From the NCBI GenBank assembly GCA_964564415.1, contig CAZMAV010000012.1, positions 85,763 to 149,762 on the forward strand: a DNA stretch of 64,000 nt. Direction: 5' to 3'. The stretch comes from JALEFZ01 sp964564415 (GTDB lineage: Bacteria > Bacteroidota > Bacteroidia > J057). This document shows positions 44,500 to 53,832 of the stretch, piece by piece. The notes beneath the pieces are model-generated. The model was not told the DNA's origin, ran no database searches, and saw only the letters and a program-made list of their open reading frames with translations. Position 1 is the first letter of the stretch. Every line of letters starts with the position of its first letter. The position numbers and the translations under genes were made by a program.

Positions 44500-46515
44500 A
44501 TGCGAATCTTTTTTATTCTCCCCATCTTCCTGATTTGCTCTCTTTACGGACAAGACTATGTCCTGCTCCGGGACGAGTTTAATAAGTCTCAGGAAATGTG
44601 GGACCTAAGGCAGGGCCATTTCACCCTAGAAGAAGGCCGACTTCGCCTGTCCAGAACCGAACTCCGAGGCAGGCAGATTCACGCCATGGAGCAGTTTTTG
44701 GACAGAAGAGAAGACTATACAATTTCTGCTGATTTTACTCCTTTAACTGCCAAAGAATCCGCCACCTATGGTTTTATCTGGGGCGGAAACGAGGACCTGA
44801 GTAGTTACTTCGCCTTTGAGGTCAACGCCATGCGTTTTGCCCGGGTAATCGAAGTGGATGAAGGAAATCTTCGCGTCCTTCATCCCTGGAAAAAACATCG
44901 CAAGATCAAAGGCCTGGGAGAAGAACATCTTCTCGAAATGAAAAAAGTAGGACGAGGAGCCTATTTTTTCGTGAACAACAAGGAGCTTTTTCGCATCGAT
45001 TTTCCCCGAATTCATGGCTTTTACCAGGGAATACACATCTTCGGAGCCTGTGAGGTGGACTTCGATGCCTTCATGATTCTCCATTCTCCCATCCGTTTTC
45101 CCGAGATGGGAAGTACCTGGCCAGAAGCTGTCCGTCTTCACCTGGACACCACCATCAACACAGAGGCTGAAGAAACACATCCTTTTTTTCATCCCTATAA
45201 GATGCAATTTTTCTTTAGCAGAGATGGTCGTGCTACTGAAACTCACATGTCTGATTCGGGCTGGACAGCAGGAAGCTTCCTAAGTTCTTCCTTTTCCTCC
45301 CCGACTAAGGTGGTACATGCAGAAGTCAGGGAGCAGGCCTTTTTGATGGCCGATCAGATGGCAAGCCTTCAGTGGATGAAGCAAAACCAGGAAGGATGGA
45401 TAGAAGCCCAGCGTTTTCCCCTGCCCCCGATTCCCTCACAAAAACATCCCATAGACTGGACCTTTAGCCCCGACGGCAAGGTCATGATCTTCTCAGCCCG
45501 ACTCCAGGACAGCTACGGAGAAGAAGATCTATATGTATGTTTTCGAGAAGGAGAATACTGGACAGATCCAGTCAACCTGGGCCCCAGCGTCAATACCTTT
45601 GCCAGAGAATACAGCCCCTACCTTGCGGAGGATCTGAAGACCCTCACCTTTGGTACCAATGGAAAGGCCGGCTACGGAAAAGGCGACCTCTACCAAACAG
45701 AGCGACGGAGCCGAACCTGGACCAAGTGGAGTACCGCCAAAAATCTGGGATCTGGCATCAATACCCCTCGTTGGGACCGGGATTTCTATCCTCATCCACG
45801 CGAACGAAGGACCTATTTTCTAGCAAGTCAGGACAGCCATAGGGGAGATTATGACCTATTCAGAATAAAAATACCCATTGACCTACAAGCTCAACCTTTG
45901 GTCAAAGTTTCTGGAAATATCTATCTGGAAGGAAGTCAAACTCTCCTCAATGCCGAGGTACAGGCATGGCGGATCGGTGGTGGAATCGACAAGGAGGGAA
46001 GCATGGAAAGCCAGGAAGGGAGCTATGGCATGCTCCTACCCCTGGGAGAAGCATATCAGATTTACCCCATCAAAGTAGGATACTACCCCATCATCGATAC
46101 CCTGGATGCCAGGCCCTTTACCAGCTTCAGAGAAATCAGAAGGGATTTGTACCTCAAAAAATTAGAGGTAGGAGTTATCGTTACCCTACAGCAGGTTTTC
46201 TTCAAGAGGGCCAAGGCAGAATTACTCCCCGAATCCTTCCCCGAACTCAGCCGCCTAGTTTCCCTGATGCAATCCAGGCCCAACATGAAAATAGAAATTC
46301 ACGGGCATACCGATAACATCGGAGAGGCTGCCGAACTCAAGGATCTCTCCGAACGCCGGGCTGAAAGGGTCCGCAGCTACCTGATCAACAATAGAATATC
46401 TCCCGATAGACTCATCGCAAAGGGTTTTGGGCCCGACCGTCCCATTGCCCCCAACGAAAACCCCATCACCAGGGCCCTCAATCGCCGGGTCGAGTTTCTC
46501 ATCCTCCAACAATAA
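44500..46515 (+). CDS. PD40-OmpA envelope protein with N-terminal LamG-like domain
   Basis: A 671-residue exported protein. ATG 44500 gives the signal peptide MRIFFILPIFLICSLYG; an upstream TTG start is less likely. A concanavalin-like domain (about 25-190, with TAKESATYGFIWGG) comes first. PD40-type propeller repeats follow (about 325-470, DWTFSPDGKVMIFSAR, REYSPYLAEDLKTLTFGTN). A short beta domain (about 475-555) precedes the C-terminal OmpA peptidoglycan-binding domain (about 565-670, IEIHGHTDNIG, LSERRAERVRSYLI, NRRVEF). It probably tethers the outer membrane to the cell wall. Confidence 0.85.
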   Translation: MRIFFILPIFLICSLYGQDYVLLRDEFNKSQEMWDLRQGHFTLEEGRLRLSRTELRGRQIHAMEQFLDRREDYTISADFTPLTAKESATYGFIWGGNEDLSSYFAFEVNAMRFARVIEVDEGNLRVLHPWKKHRKIKGLGEEHLLEMKKVGRGAYFFVNNKELFRIDFPRIHGFYQGIHIFGACEVDFDAFMILHSPIRFPEMGSTWPEAVRLHLDTTINTEAEETHPFFHPYKMQFFFSRDGRATETHMSDSGWTAGSFLSSSFSSPTKVVHAEVREQAFLMADQMASLQWMKQNQEGWIEAQRFPLPPIPSQKHPIDWTFSPDGKVMIFSARLQDSYGEEDLYVCFREGEYWTDPVNLGPSVNTFAREYSPYLAEDLKTLTFGTNGKAGYGKGDLYQTERRSRTWTKWSTAKNLGSGINTPRWDRDFYPHPRERRTYFLASQDSHRGDYDLFRIKIPIDLQAQPLVKVSGNIYLEGSQTLLNAEVQAWRIGGGIDKEGSMESQEGSYGMLLPLGEAYQIYPIKVGYYPIIDTLDARPFTSFREIRRDLYLKKLEVGVIVTLQQVFFKRAKAELLPESFPELSRLVSLMQSRPNMKIEIHGHTDNIGEAAELKDLSERRAERVRSYLINNRISPDRLIAKGFGPDRPIAPNENPITRALNRRVEFLILQQ

Positions 46516-46518
46516 GCC

Positions 46519-48018
46519 CTATCGGTCCGCGATCAAAAAGAGACCTAAAAAAGTAAGTAGTCCGTTGACGATCAGTATTTCGAAGCCAAAGGTATATCCA
46601 AATTGAGGGCCTAGCAGGTTGATGCCGTAGCTGAAGATCGGCGAAGCCAGCGCCACGTAGGGCACCAGTCGATCCCTGACCTCCCATCGAGTGTAAAGGC
46701 CGAAGGCAAACAGGCCAAACAAGGGTCCATAGGTATATCCCGCTGCTTTGAAGATTCCCCAGACCACCGCATCGTCATTCAGCAGGTTGAAGACCAGAAT
46801 GACCAGGAAGAGCAAGAAAGAAAAGCCTACGTGGACCCATTGGCGGTTGCGCTTTTTCTTATCCTCATCGCTTTTTTCTTCAAAATTTAAAATATCTACA
46901 CAAAAGGAAGTGGTCAAAGCAGTAAGGGCAGAATCTGCGCTCGAATAGGCCGCCGCAGTGACCCCCAGAATAAAGATAATCCCCGCAGGAGGCCCCAGAT
47001 AATTCAAAGCCAAAAGAGGAAAGAATTCGTCCGTCTTCCTGCAAAGCATATTTCCGGTATCGGGGTCTTTGATTAGGAGTTGTTCACATCCCTGAGCCTG
47101 ATCTGCAAAACTTATGAGGCCCGCCTCCTGCCCATAGATGAAAAGAAGCGCTCCCAGAGAAAGAAAAAGAATATTGACAAAAACCAGAACAACAGAAAAC
47201 CAGACCATATTTTTCTGGGCATCCTTGAGGGTGCGTATGGTCAGGTTTTTCTGCATCATGTCCTGATCCAGGCCCGTCATGACTATGGTGATGGCAGCCC
47301 CACTAAAAAACTGCTTGAAAAAATTGTTGCCCGGAGCCCAGTCCCATTCCCAGGTTTCGGTCAGTGAACTTTGAGAAAGTACTTCCACCAGACCCGAAAA
47401 ACCCAGGTTCAATTCCTTTGAAATCAAATACACGGTGATACCCGCTGCCAGGAGCATGAACAAGGTCTGAAGGGTATCCGTCCATACGACTGTCTTTATT
47501 CCTCCCCTAAAGGTGTAAAGGTAGATCAGAGCGATAGAAATCAATATGGTAAGTTCAAAGGGCAGCCCCAGGAAGTCAAAAATCGCCAGTTGGAGCACAA
47601 GGGCTACCAGATAAAGCCGGAGGCTTGCTTGGATAATTCTGGAGACCAAAAATAAAACCGCTCCTGTCTTATAAGAAGCCATGCCAAAGCGCTCCTTTAG
47701 GTAGCCATAAATAGAAACCAGACGCAGGCGATAATAGACGGGCATTAAAACAAAGGCAATGACAGCATAGCCCAAGAGATAGCCCAGGACCATCTGAAAG
47801 TACATCCAATGGTTGAGCCCCACCGTGCCGGGCACCGAAATGAAGGTCACCCCTGACAGGGTAGCACCGATCATGCCGAAGGCGACCACATACCAGGGTG
47901 AATTTCGGTTTCCCTCAAAAAAGGTCTTCCCATCCGCCTTCCTTCCGGTAATAAATGAAATCAGAAAAAGGAGGGCAAAATATCCCAGGATGACTCCAAG
48001 GGCCGTTGATACATCCAT
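46519..48018 (-). CDS. Sodium:solute symporter (SSS family)
   Basis: A 499-residue inner-membrane symporter with about 13 helices. Family features include SGVTFISVPGTVG (helix 2 region), YLKERFGMASYKTGAVLFLV, the GGIKTVVWTDTLQTLFML signature, GLDQDMMQKNL and GVTAAAYSSADSALTALTTSFCVDI, which contains the Na2-site serines. The substrate is unknown. The stop lies 3 bases from that of the convergent OmpA gene, so no terminator fits between them. The DUF2851 gene starts upstream on the same strand with a 51-base gap. Confidence 0.92.
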   Translation of the reverse strand: MDVSTALGVILGYFALLFLISFITGRKADGKTFFEGNRNSPWYVVAFGMIGATLSGVTFISVPGTVGLNHWMYFQMVLGYLLGYAVIAFVLMPVYYRLRLVSIYGYLKERFGMASYKTGAVLFLVSRIIQASLRLYLVALVLQLAIFDFLGLPFELTILISIALIYLYTFRGGIKTVVWTDTLQTLFMLLAAGITVYLISKELNLGFSGLVEVLSQSSLTETWEWDWAPGNNFFKQFFSGAAITIVMTGLDQDMMQKNLTIRTLKDAQKNMVWFSVVLVFVNILFLSLGALLFIYGQEAGLISFADQAQGCEQLLIKDPDTGNMLCRKTDEFFPLLALNYLGPPAGIIFILGVTAAAYSSADSALTALTTSFCVDILNFEEKSDEDKKKRNRQWVHVGFSFLLFLVILVFNLLNDDAVVWGIFKAAGYTYGPLFGLFAFGLYTRWEVRDRLVPYVALASPIFSYGINLLGPQFGYTFGFEILIVNGLLTFLGLFLIADR

Positions 48019-48069
48019 ACCTATTGGGTTAGACCGGAAGTTACGACTATAAATGAAATTTCCATTACC

Positions 48070-49359
48070 CTATGGCTCTAGGATACGCTGCCCGATTCTG
48101 CACGACAGACAGCGCTTTTCCAGGCAGTAGTCTTTGGCCAATTTTAGCACTCCCTGAGACTCAACCATATTTTCATTGGAAAATCCAAATCCCTCCCACC
48201 TGCGTGTGTAGCGGTTATCCTCCGACTTGAAAGCAGACAGCCTGCTCAACATATTCTCCATGGCACCTTCCCGACCATGACCCTTGAGATAGAGGTAGCC
48301 CAGGGGAGCCAGGACATTGAGGATGAGGACCTGTTTGAGGCTCTTGCCCAGGTTTTTGACCTGCTTCTTTTTACTTTTTATCCCAAATCTGTTGTGAGAT
48401 TCCCAATAAGAAGAACAGGGAATTCTTTTCTTTAGGAATGATTGCCAGGTGTCTGGATTGAGAAGGTCTTCCAACCTGGGATAAAAGTGAAGCAAATGAG
48501 CCATTTGAGACAGGCAAATGGTAGGAAATGAGGCTGGATGCATACGCAAGAATTTTATCGGACCCGGAGGAAAAGGATTTAGCCTGTGCTTGCGCTTCAA
48601 AAACTCCCACTCTCGGCTGAGTTGGGCCTGGTAATCGTCATGTTTTTTCCCCTCCAGCAATCCCGCCCCTCCAAAGAGAAGGGCTTCCAGGCGCAGAGGA
48701 TGATGAAGATAAGGCTTGATCAGTTCCATATCAATCTGCTCAGCCATGGCCTTGAAGCTCTCTTTGTTGACTACTCCACCCAAACTCCCTGCCACACTTT
48801 GCCATAAGATTTTAAGGAAGTATTGCTGCTCTTTGCCTACCGAGAGTCGAAAGTGATACACTTTTTCTTCAAATCTTTCCCTGCCCAGGTCCTTTACCAG
48901 GGCTTTTTTATCTTCAAAACTTACCTGATCGAGGTAAAATTCACAGGGAATCTGTTTCTCCGAAAGCCGCAGTCGGTCATATTTTTGCCATAATGCTTCA
49001 TCGACATGAGGCTTCAGCATGAGTTCGGGAAGCTCTGAACCGTCTTCTCGCAGGATAGGCAGGGACTGAGAGTCAAATACGACATGAAGAATTGTCCCGT
49101 TGAAGTAGGGATCAAGGTGATGCTCATGGCGATACCAGTCCTGGCTATGAAGGTGAATTTCTACATGTCCGTAAAGGTCCACCCCGTCCAGGCGGATACA
49201 GGCATCCAAAAAGTCCGGACCCTGATCCCGGTTCCAGATTCCCGGGCGAAGAACAACGATGTCGTGCCCTGAAGTGCTACGAAGACCTTGTTGGGAAAAA
49301 TAAAGGCGATGCCAGAGGTACTGCAAAAACTCCTCTGAAGGAGGGAATACGTGTTTCAT
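48070..49359 (-). CDS. DUF2851 family protein
   Basis: A 429-residue soluble protein with the strongly conserved DUF2851 start FLQYLWHRLYFSQQGLRST, followed by PGIWNRDQGPDFLDACIRLDG and YGHVEIHLHSQDWYRHEH, whose His/Asp/Glu pattern hints at a nuclease-like or metal-binding site. The C-terminus has four cysteines or nearby ligands (DYCLEKRCLSCRIG). This family is largely confined to Bacteroidota and has no known function. It probably shares a transcript with the symporter downstream. Confidence 0.85.
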   Translation of the reverse strand: MKHVFPPSEEFLQYLWHRLYFSQQGLRSTSGHDIVVLRPGIWNRDQGPDFLDACIRLDGVDLYGHVEIHLHSQDWYRHEHHLDPYFNGTILHVVFDSQSLPILREDGSELPELMLKPHVDEALWQKYDRLRLSEKQIPCEFYLDQVSFEDKKALVKDLGRERFEEKVYHFRLSVGKEQQYFLKILWQSVAGSLGGVVNKESFKAMAEQIDMELIKPYLHHPLRLEALLFGGAGLLEGKKHDDYQAQLSREWEFLKRKHRLNPFPPGPIKFLRMHPASFPTICLSQMAHLLHFYPRLEDLLNPDTWQSFLKKRIPCSSYWESHNRFGIKSKKKQVKNLGKSLKQVLILNVLAPLGYLYLKGHGREGAMENMLSRLSAFKSEDNRYTRRWEGFGFSNENMVESQGVLKLAKDYCLEKRCLSCRIGQRILEP

Positions 49360-49472
49360 GTTGTTGTGCTTATAAAGTGCTGGAAGAAATCATTCCATAA
49401 GAGAAATGGAATATCTTCAATAAAATTTACAATATGTTCTTTTCCCCAACAAAGGCAAGAATTACATTTTTC

Positions 49473-49510
49473 TTACGAAACACTACCTTTTGGATGTTTT
49501 CTTCGTAAGT
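49473..49510. repeat. Inverted repeat upstream of the patatin-like gene
   Basis: CTTACGAA (49473-49480) and TTCGTAAG (49503-49510) are perfect 8-bp arms 22 bases apart, in the divergent intergenic region before 49628. It could be an operator or a weak hairpin. TTCTTACGAAA recurs near 55527. Confidence 0.35.
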
Positions 49511-49627
49511 AAAATAGGGAGATAGTATTACCTACCAACCTTTTATCTTTTAGAAAGTCCAATAATAGCCTGTTTTTTTCAGGATGGAGCCTTATTGTGT
49601 CTAATAATCAACCCCCCATAGTAAATA

Positions 49628-51907
49628 ATGAAAAAACTGAACAAAATCTTTTCGGCCATTTGGTACTCACTACCGGTACGTCTCCTGATCAGACAAATTC
49701 GATATCACAAATCCGTGCTGATCTTTTGGGTGGTGCTGATTGGATTTTTGTCAGGAACTATAGGTAAAGACCTTGGGGCTGCTTACCTCTTCCTGGAGCC
49801 CGAATACATGGGTCAGGAAAGTTTTTGGAGCCTCTTCCTCGTTGGCTCCGCCCTGGGTATGTTTCTTTTTGCCTATTCTATTATCGTATACATCAATGAG
49901 AGCTATCGCTTTCATTTTTTAGCCTTTACCAACCATCCCTTTTTTACCCTGGCCTTCAACAATTTCATCATTCCGGCTATTTTTGTCCTTTGGTACTACT
50001 ACGACTTTATTTCCTACCACAGTAGCCTTCACGGAGGATTTACCTATGTCGTCTTTGACAAAGTACTGGGGCTGACCATGGGTATATTCTTTGTATTCCT
50101 CATATCAGCTACCTACTTTTTTGCCAATCGGACCCTCGTACATAGTTACAGCCGTAAGCTGGAAAAAGGCATCGCTCAAAATAGTCGGCATAACCGCAAA
50201 GTCATCCTGGACAAGGCCAAAGAGAGTTTTCGCGACAAGCAGCGGGCCGACAGCTATCTGGTTCCCTTTCGGGCCTTTACGGTCAACTCACAAATGTATG
50301 GAGACTTCCGCCAGGTGGTCAAGGTCCTCAACCAGCACCACGGCAAGCTCCTCCTCTTTCAGGTCATTGTATTTCTGCTGATTGCTATTTTGGGTCTGCT
50401 GGAAGGAAATGTGTGGTTTCAAATTCCGGCTGGAGCTACCTTCCTCCTTATTTTTTCCCTGGGACTCATGGTTATGGGGGCCCTTCGATTTTGGTTTAGA
50501 AAATCGGGCGTCCTCACCGTTCTCGTTGCTACCCTTTTGTTTTTTGCCTATAACGAACTGGACTTCTTTAAGAAGAGCAATCAGGCTTTTGGGATGAACT
50601 ACGATGTTGTCCCTGCAGCTTATACCAAGGCCTCTGTCAAAGAACTCCAAAAACCGGAGTACTACGAGAGCGACAGGAGAAAGGCCATTCAGCAATTGGA
50701 AAATTGGAAGCAGCGCTACCAGAAAAAATATGGAAAAGACCGAAAGCCCAGGGCAGTACTGGTCACAGCTTCTGGAGGAGGCCTGCGCTCAGCATTCTGG
50801 ACTTTCAGGGTCATGCAATGCCTGGACAGTGTTTCAAATGGGCATTTTACCGACGAAGTTCGATTCATGTCCGGAGCTTCAGGAGGAATGTTTGGCCTGG
50901 CCTATTTCAGGGAGCTTTATCTCAGAAAACAGCAAGGAGAAATAGATTCCCTCCAGGATCCTAAGTTTCAGGAAAATATCTCTCAGGATATTCTCAATAG
51001 AATTGTATTCAAGAAATTTGCAGACCTCATTCTCCCCAATAGAAAGGTGAAATTCGGAGATCAGAACTACGACTGGGAGACCGGCTTTTCCTTTGACCAA
51101 CAAATCGCTAAGAATCTGCCCGAGATCGGTGGGCGCAGGCTGGGAGACTACCGACAATACGAAGAGGCTGGCATGATACCCCTCATGGTCCTTTCACCAA
51201 CTATATTAAACCAGGGCCGTCAGCTCTTCATTTCTTCCTCCCCAGTTTCCTATCTTACCAAGCCCAACAGGGTCTCAAATCAGTTTCAGACCCGCATCAA
51301 AGGAGTAGAGTTCAGGCGAATGTTTGCCGAGCAGGATGCCGACAGCCTCTGGATGGCATCTGCCCTCCGGATGAATGCGACCTTTCCCATGGTCCTTCCC
51401 TTGGTAGAACTGCCCAGCGAGCCTCACATGCAAATCATGGATGCAGGTGCCATTGATAACTATGGGACTCAGTCGGCCATAAAATACCTCTTCGAATTTA
51501 AAGATTGGTTTGCAAAAAATACCTCAGGCATTGTCTATGTGCAGATCCGGGACAACGTGCGAGATGATCCTATCAAGACCAACTTCCGAAAGGACTTATT
51601 TTCTGAACTCTTTGCCCCACTTGGAGGTGGCCTTTATTCCATGGCTCAAGCCAAAGACCTGGGCGCAGATTTCCTCCTGGAATTTATCAATGAGTGGTAT
51701 CCCGGCCTGATCGAGGTAGTTCCCGTCGTCTACCCCAAAGAGATAGAAAGAGATCCTGCCTCCCTGAGCTGGCACCTTACCCGCCGCGAAAAGCGCAACA
51801 TCGAAAAAGGACTCTTCTTGTCTTACAATCAGCAGTCCTTCCTGGCCGTATCAGAGCTGTACGATCCTGACTTACTTGCCAAGATCAAATCCGAAATCAC
51901 CGAGTAA
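49628..51907 (+). CDS. Multi-pass membrane protein with patatin-like phospholipase domain
   Basis: A 759-residue protein. The N-terminal third has about seven membrane helices (roughly 28-50, 68-90, 105-125, 143-165, 240-258, 263-287 and 293-310). The C-terminal half is a patatin domain: oxyanion loop TASGGGLRSAFWT (380-392), nucleophile Ser418 in MSGASGGMFG, and Asp605 in DAGAIDNYG, where the usual DGG reads DAG. The Ser-Asp dyad is therefore complete. It should hydrolyse membrane lipids or acyl groups on the cytosolic side. No secretion signal or POTRA domains are present, so it is not a type V secreted patatin. Confidence 0.82.
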   Translation: MKKLNKIFSAIWYSLPVRLLIRQIRYHKSVLIFWVVLIGFLSGTIGKDLGAAYLFLEPEYMGQESFWSLFLVGSALGMFLFAYSIIVYINESYRFHFLAFTNHPFFTLAFNNFIIPAIFVLWYYYDFISYHSSLHGGFTYVVFDKVLGLTMGIFFVFLISATYFFANRTLVHSYSRKLEKGIAQNSRHNRKVILDKAKESFRDKQRADSYLVPFRAFTVNSQMYGDFRQVVKVLNQHHGKLLLFQVIVFLLIAILGLLEGNVWFQIPAGATFLLIFSLGLMVMGALRFWFRKSGVLTVLVATLLFFAYNELDFFKKSNQAFGMNYDVVPAAYTKASVKELQKPEYYESDRRKAIQQLENWKQRYQKKYGKDRKPRAVLVTASGGGLRSAFWTFRVMQCLDSVSNGHFTDEVRFMSGASGGMFGLAYFRELYLRKQQGEIDSLQDPKFQENISQDILNRIVFKKFADLILPNRKVKFGDQNYDWETGFSFDQQIAKNLPEIGGRRLGDYRQYEEAGMIPLMVLSPTILNQGRQLFISSSPVSYLTKPNRVSNQFQTRIKGVEFRRMFAEQDADSLWMASALRMNATFPMVLPLVELPSEPHMQIMDAGAIDNYGTQSAIKYLFEFKDWFAKNTSGIVYVQIRDNVRDDPIKTNFRKDLFSELFAPLGGGLYSMAQAKDLGADFLLEFINEWYPGLIEVVPVVYPKEIERDPASLSWHLTRREKRNIEKGLFLSYNQQSFLAVSELYDPDLLAKIKSEITE

Positions 51908-52003
51908 ATGCCCTGCCAGGCTCCGTTTATCCCCTAACTGCGAAACAAAAAAATCGTAGATAAAATTCTGTATAATTTCGTATCTTCAGCTAAATAGAAG
52001 CGT

Positions 52004-52312
52004 ATGGAAAGTGTAGAAATAACTAAAGACCTCGAAGGAAACATCACCGGAATCAGGCTTTCTGTGGAAAATAACCCTGAAATGGCTCAAGAGATTTATG
52101 AATTGATGCGCACCCTGAAAAACGCGAAAAAAACCCGCCGATCTATGCGCAACAAAGCCATCAGCCAGCACATTAAGCCTACAGAATCTCTGACACCCTC
52201 TACCTTTGTCCAACTTATAGACGAAGCCAAAAACAGCGGTGAGCTTTCTCAAGAGGATTTTTTTATGCAGCACCCTTCATGGCGGAGAGAAAAATTGTCT
52301 TCACAAAGCTAG
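52004..52312 (+). CDS. Antitoxin-like protein of a RelE/ParE-type pair
   Basis: A 102-residue protein whose gene overlaps the toxin gene by 34 bases, the usual arrangement for such pairs. The N-terminal part (EITKDLEGNITGIRLSVENN) is beta-rich, the middle is basic (KNAKKTRRSMRNKA), and the C-terminus (LTPSTFVQLIDEAKNSGELS, then EDFFMQHPSWR) resembles toxin-wrapping tails of Phd-like or 'prevent-host' antitoxins. A DNA-binding fold is not obvious. Function is inferred from position and size. Confidence 0.6.
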   Translation: MESVEITKDLEGNITGIRLSVENNPEMAQEIYELMRTLKNAKKTRRSMRNKAISQHIKPTESLTPSTFVQLIDEAKNSGELSQEDFFMQHPSWRREKLSSQS

Positions 52313-52581
52313 CCAACGAGCAGATCAGTAGGATTCATCAGTCTCTCCTCGAAGAAGGAGCTCCGACAGATGCAGAAGAACTCATCGACGAATTTCTGGA
52401 CCTCGTTTTCATCAGCATTCGCGCCTATCCCCAAAAATTTCCCCTCTGTGAAGGTGTCTCATCCGCCTACGGGGATTACCGCATCGCCTCCCTCTACACC
52501 AACTTTAGGGTGATTTTCCAAACCCTTGAGGATAAAATCCTAATTCTATTGATCCTCCACGAGGGGGAATTGCCTTTCTGA
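52279..52581 (+). CDS. RelE/ParE-family toxin
   Basis: A 100-residue protein with the ParE/RelE layout: an N-terminal strand, two helices (about 12-50) and a C-terminal sheet with YRIASLYTNFRVIFQTLEDK and ILILLILHEG. The family acts on mRNA at the ribosome or on gyrase; the subgroup cannot be fixed. The start overlaps the end of the antitoxin gene, which implies translational coupling. Confidence 0.68.
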   Translation: MAERKIVFTKLANEQISRIHQSLLEEGAPTDAEELIDEFLDLVFISIRAYPQKFPLCEGVSSAYGDYRIASLYTNFRVIFQTLEDKILILLILHEGELPF

Positions 52582-52666
52582 TCTTAGAGATAGCATATTC
52601 TTGTCCGAGATTCGACCATAATAAGAAAAGACCCCAAATCTGTTCGCAAAGGACTAGGGATTTTGT

Positions 52667-52701
52667 TAATTTTGTCTAACCAGCGAAATTTTTATTCGCT
52701 G
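52667..52701 (+). promoter_or_regulatory. -7-like element and hairpin downstream of the toxin gene
   Basis: TAATTTTG (52667-52674) fits TAnnTTTG and is followed by the hairpin CAGCGAA/TTCGCTG (52681-52687 with 52695-52701). No -33 TTG is present. It could be a weak promoter with a structured leader for the CPBP gene, 148 bases on, or simply AT-rich chance. Confidence 0.28.
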
Positions 52702-52848
52702 ATTTAGGTAAGTCAGCACATTAGATTTGTCCTCCTGAAGAAAGCTAAGGGAGAGGATGAGTAAAAATGCTTAATTACCCAAATGAATAGAGAAGCTTGG
52801 GGATGGAACATCTACTTTCCCTTCCCCAAACCCAAGGATTGACTTCAT

Positions 52849-53778
52849 ATGCAGACGAAAAAGGTATTATGGTTTCTCATGCTTGCCCTGATCCTGGGTT
52901 GGTTGTCCCTGTGGCTGCCAACGCTTTTCATGGCTGAGCAAGACATGGTGAGACCTATTTTGCAGTTGCTGGGATATGTATGGAGCCCCGCATTTGCGGT
53001 TATTATCATTCAAAAATTGGTCTACAAAGGCTCCATGGCTCGCTATGGATGGAACCGCAAGCATTTTAGCCTTAGGTGGATTCTTCTGGCTATGTTTCTT
53101 CCCCTTGCACTCTGCCTGGGTACCCTGGGCCTGATTCTTCTCCTGGGCAATGTCTTTCACCTTCCTGGTTTTGGTGAGGTTATCCTGAGTCGTTATGCCT
53201 CCTTCGAGTTTTCCTGCATAGATCCCGCCATAGAGTTTTTCTGGAGATACTTCGAAATCGCCATGCCCGGCGAAATCGTCAGCCTATTTATGACCTTAAT
53301 CGTCGTCGGCCTCATCGCCGGAACGAGCTTCGGACTCATCCTCACCGTGGGCCAAGAAGTAGGCTGGAGAGGTTTTATGGTAGCCGAAACCCGTAAACTC
53401 GGATTTGTAGGTGCCAATTTTGTCATTGGAGGCCTCTGGGGTCTCTGGCAATTGCCCCTTGCCCTCTATGTGGGAGGTACGCCCTACCTTAGCATGGACA
53501 TTATCTATGAATTCGCCGCTCTTATCGGATATAGCATCGCCGTCTCCTTTCCCCTGTCCTGGATCGCCATTAAGACAAGAAGTGTTTATGCCCCTGCGAC
53601 CTTTAATGCAGTCCTGAACAACGTAGGCGGGCTCTGTATGTTCTTCCTTTACGATGGAAATCCCTTGCTGGCTTCCCCCACTGGATTTGCCGGAATGCTG
53701 GTCCTAATGATCATGACATTTCTTATCCTCCGCTTCGATAAGAAATTTGTTGAGGATTATCCCCATCACTTCTATTGA
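52849..53778 (+). CDS. CPBP-family intramembrane protease
   Basis: A 309-residue protein with about eight membrane helices and the CPBP/Abi (PF02517) motifs. Motif 1 is VGQEVGWRGFMVAE, motif 2 is FVIGGLWGLWQLPL, and the third is the Asn of PATFNAVLNN. The usual motif 1 is EExxxR; here the first Glu is Gln, and motif 2 has Gly-Leu-Trp-Gln where His is common. Catalytic activity is therefore uncertain. Bacterial members work in membrane protein turnover or peptide maturation; no partner is visible. Confidence 0.8.
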   Translation: MQTKKVLWFLMLALILGWLSLWLPTLFMAEQDMVRPILQLLGYVWSPAFAVIIIQKLVYKGSMARYGWNRKHFSLRWILLAMFLPLALCLGTLGLILLLGNVFHLPGFGEVILSRYASFEFSCIDPAIEFFWRYFEIAMPGEIVSLFMTLIVVGLIAGTSFGLILTVGQEVGWRGFMVAETRKLGFVGANFVIGGLWGLWQLPLALYVGGTPYLSMDIIYEFAALIGYSIAVSFPLSWIAIKTRSVYAPATFNAVLNNVGGLCMFFLYDGNPLLASPTGFAGMLVLMIMTFLILRFDKKFVEDYPHHFY

Positions 53779-53832
53779 AAATTGGATGGATAGATAAAAT
53801 TGGCTTGTTTTATTTTTCATGAATCCTATCTC

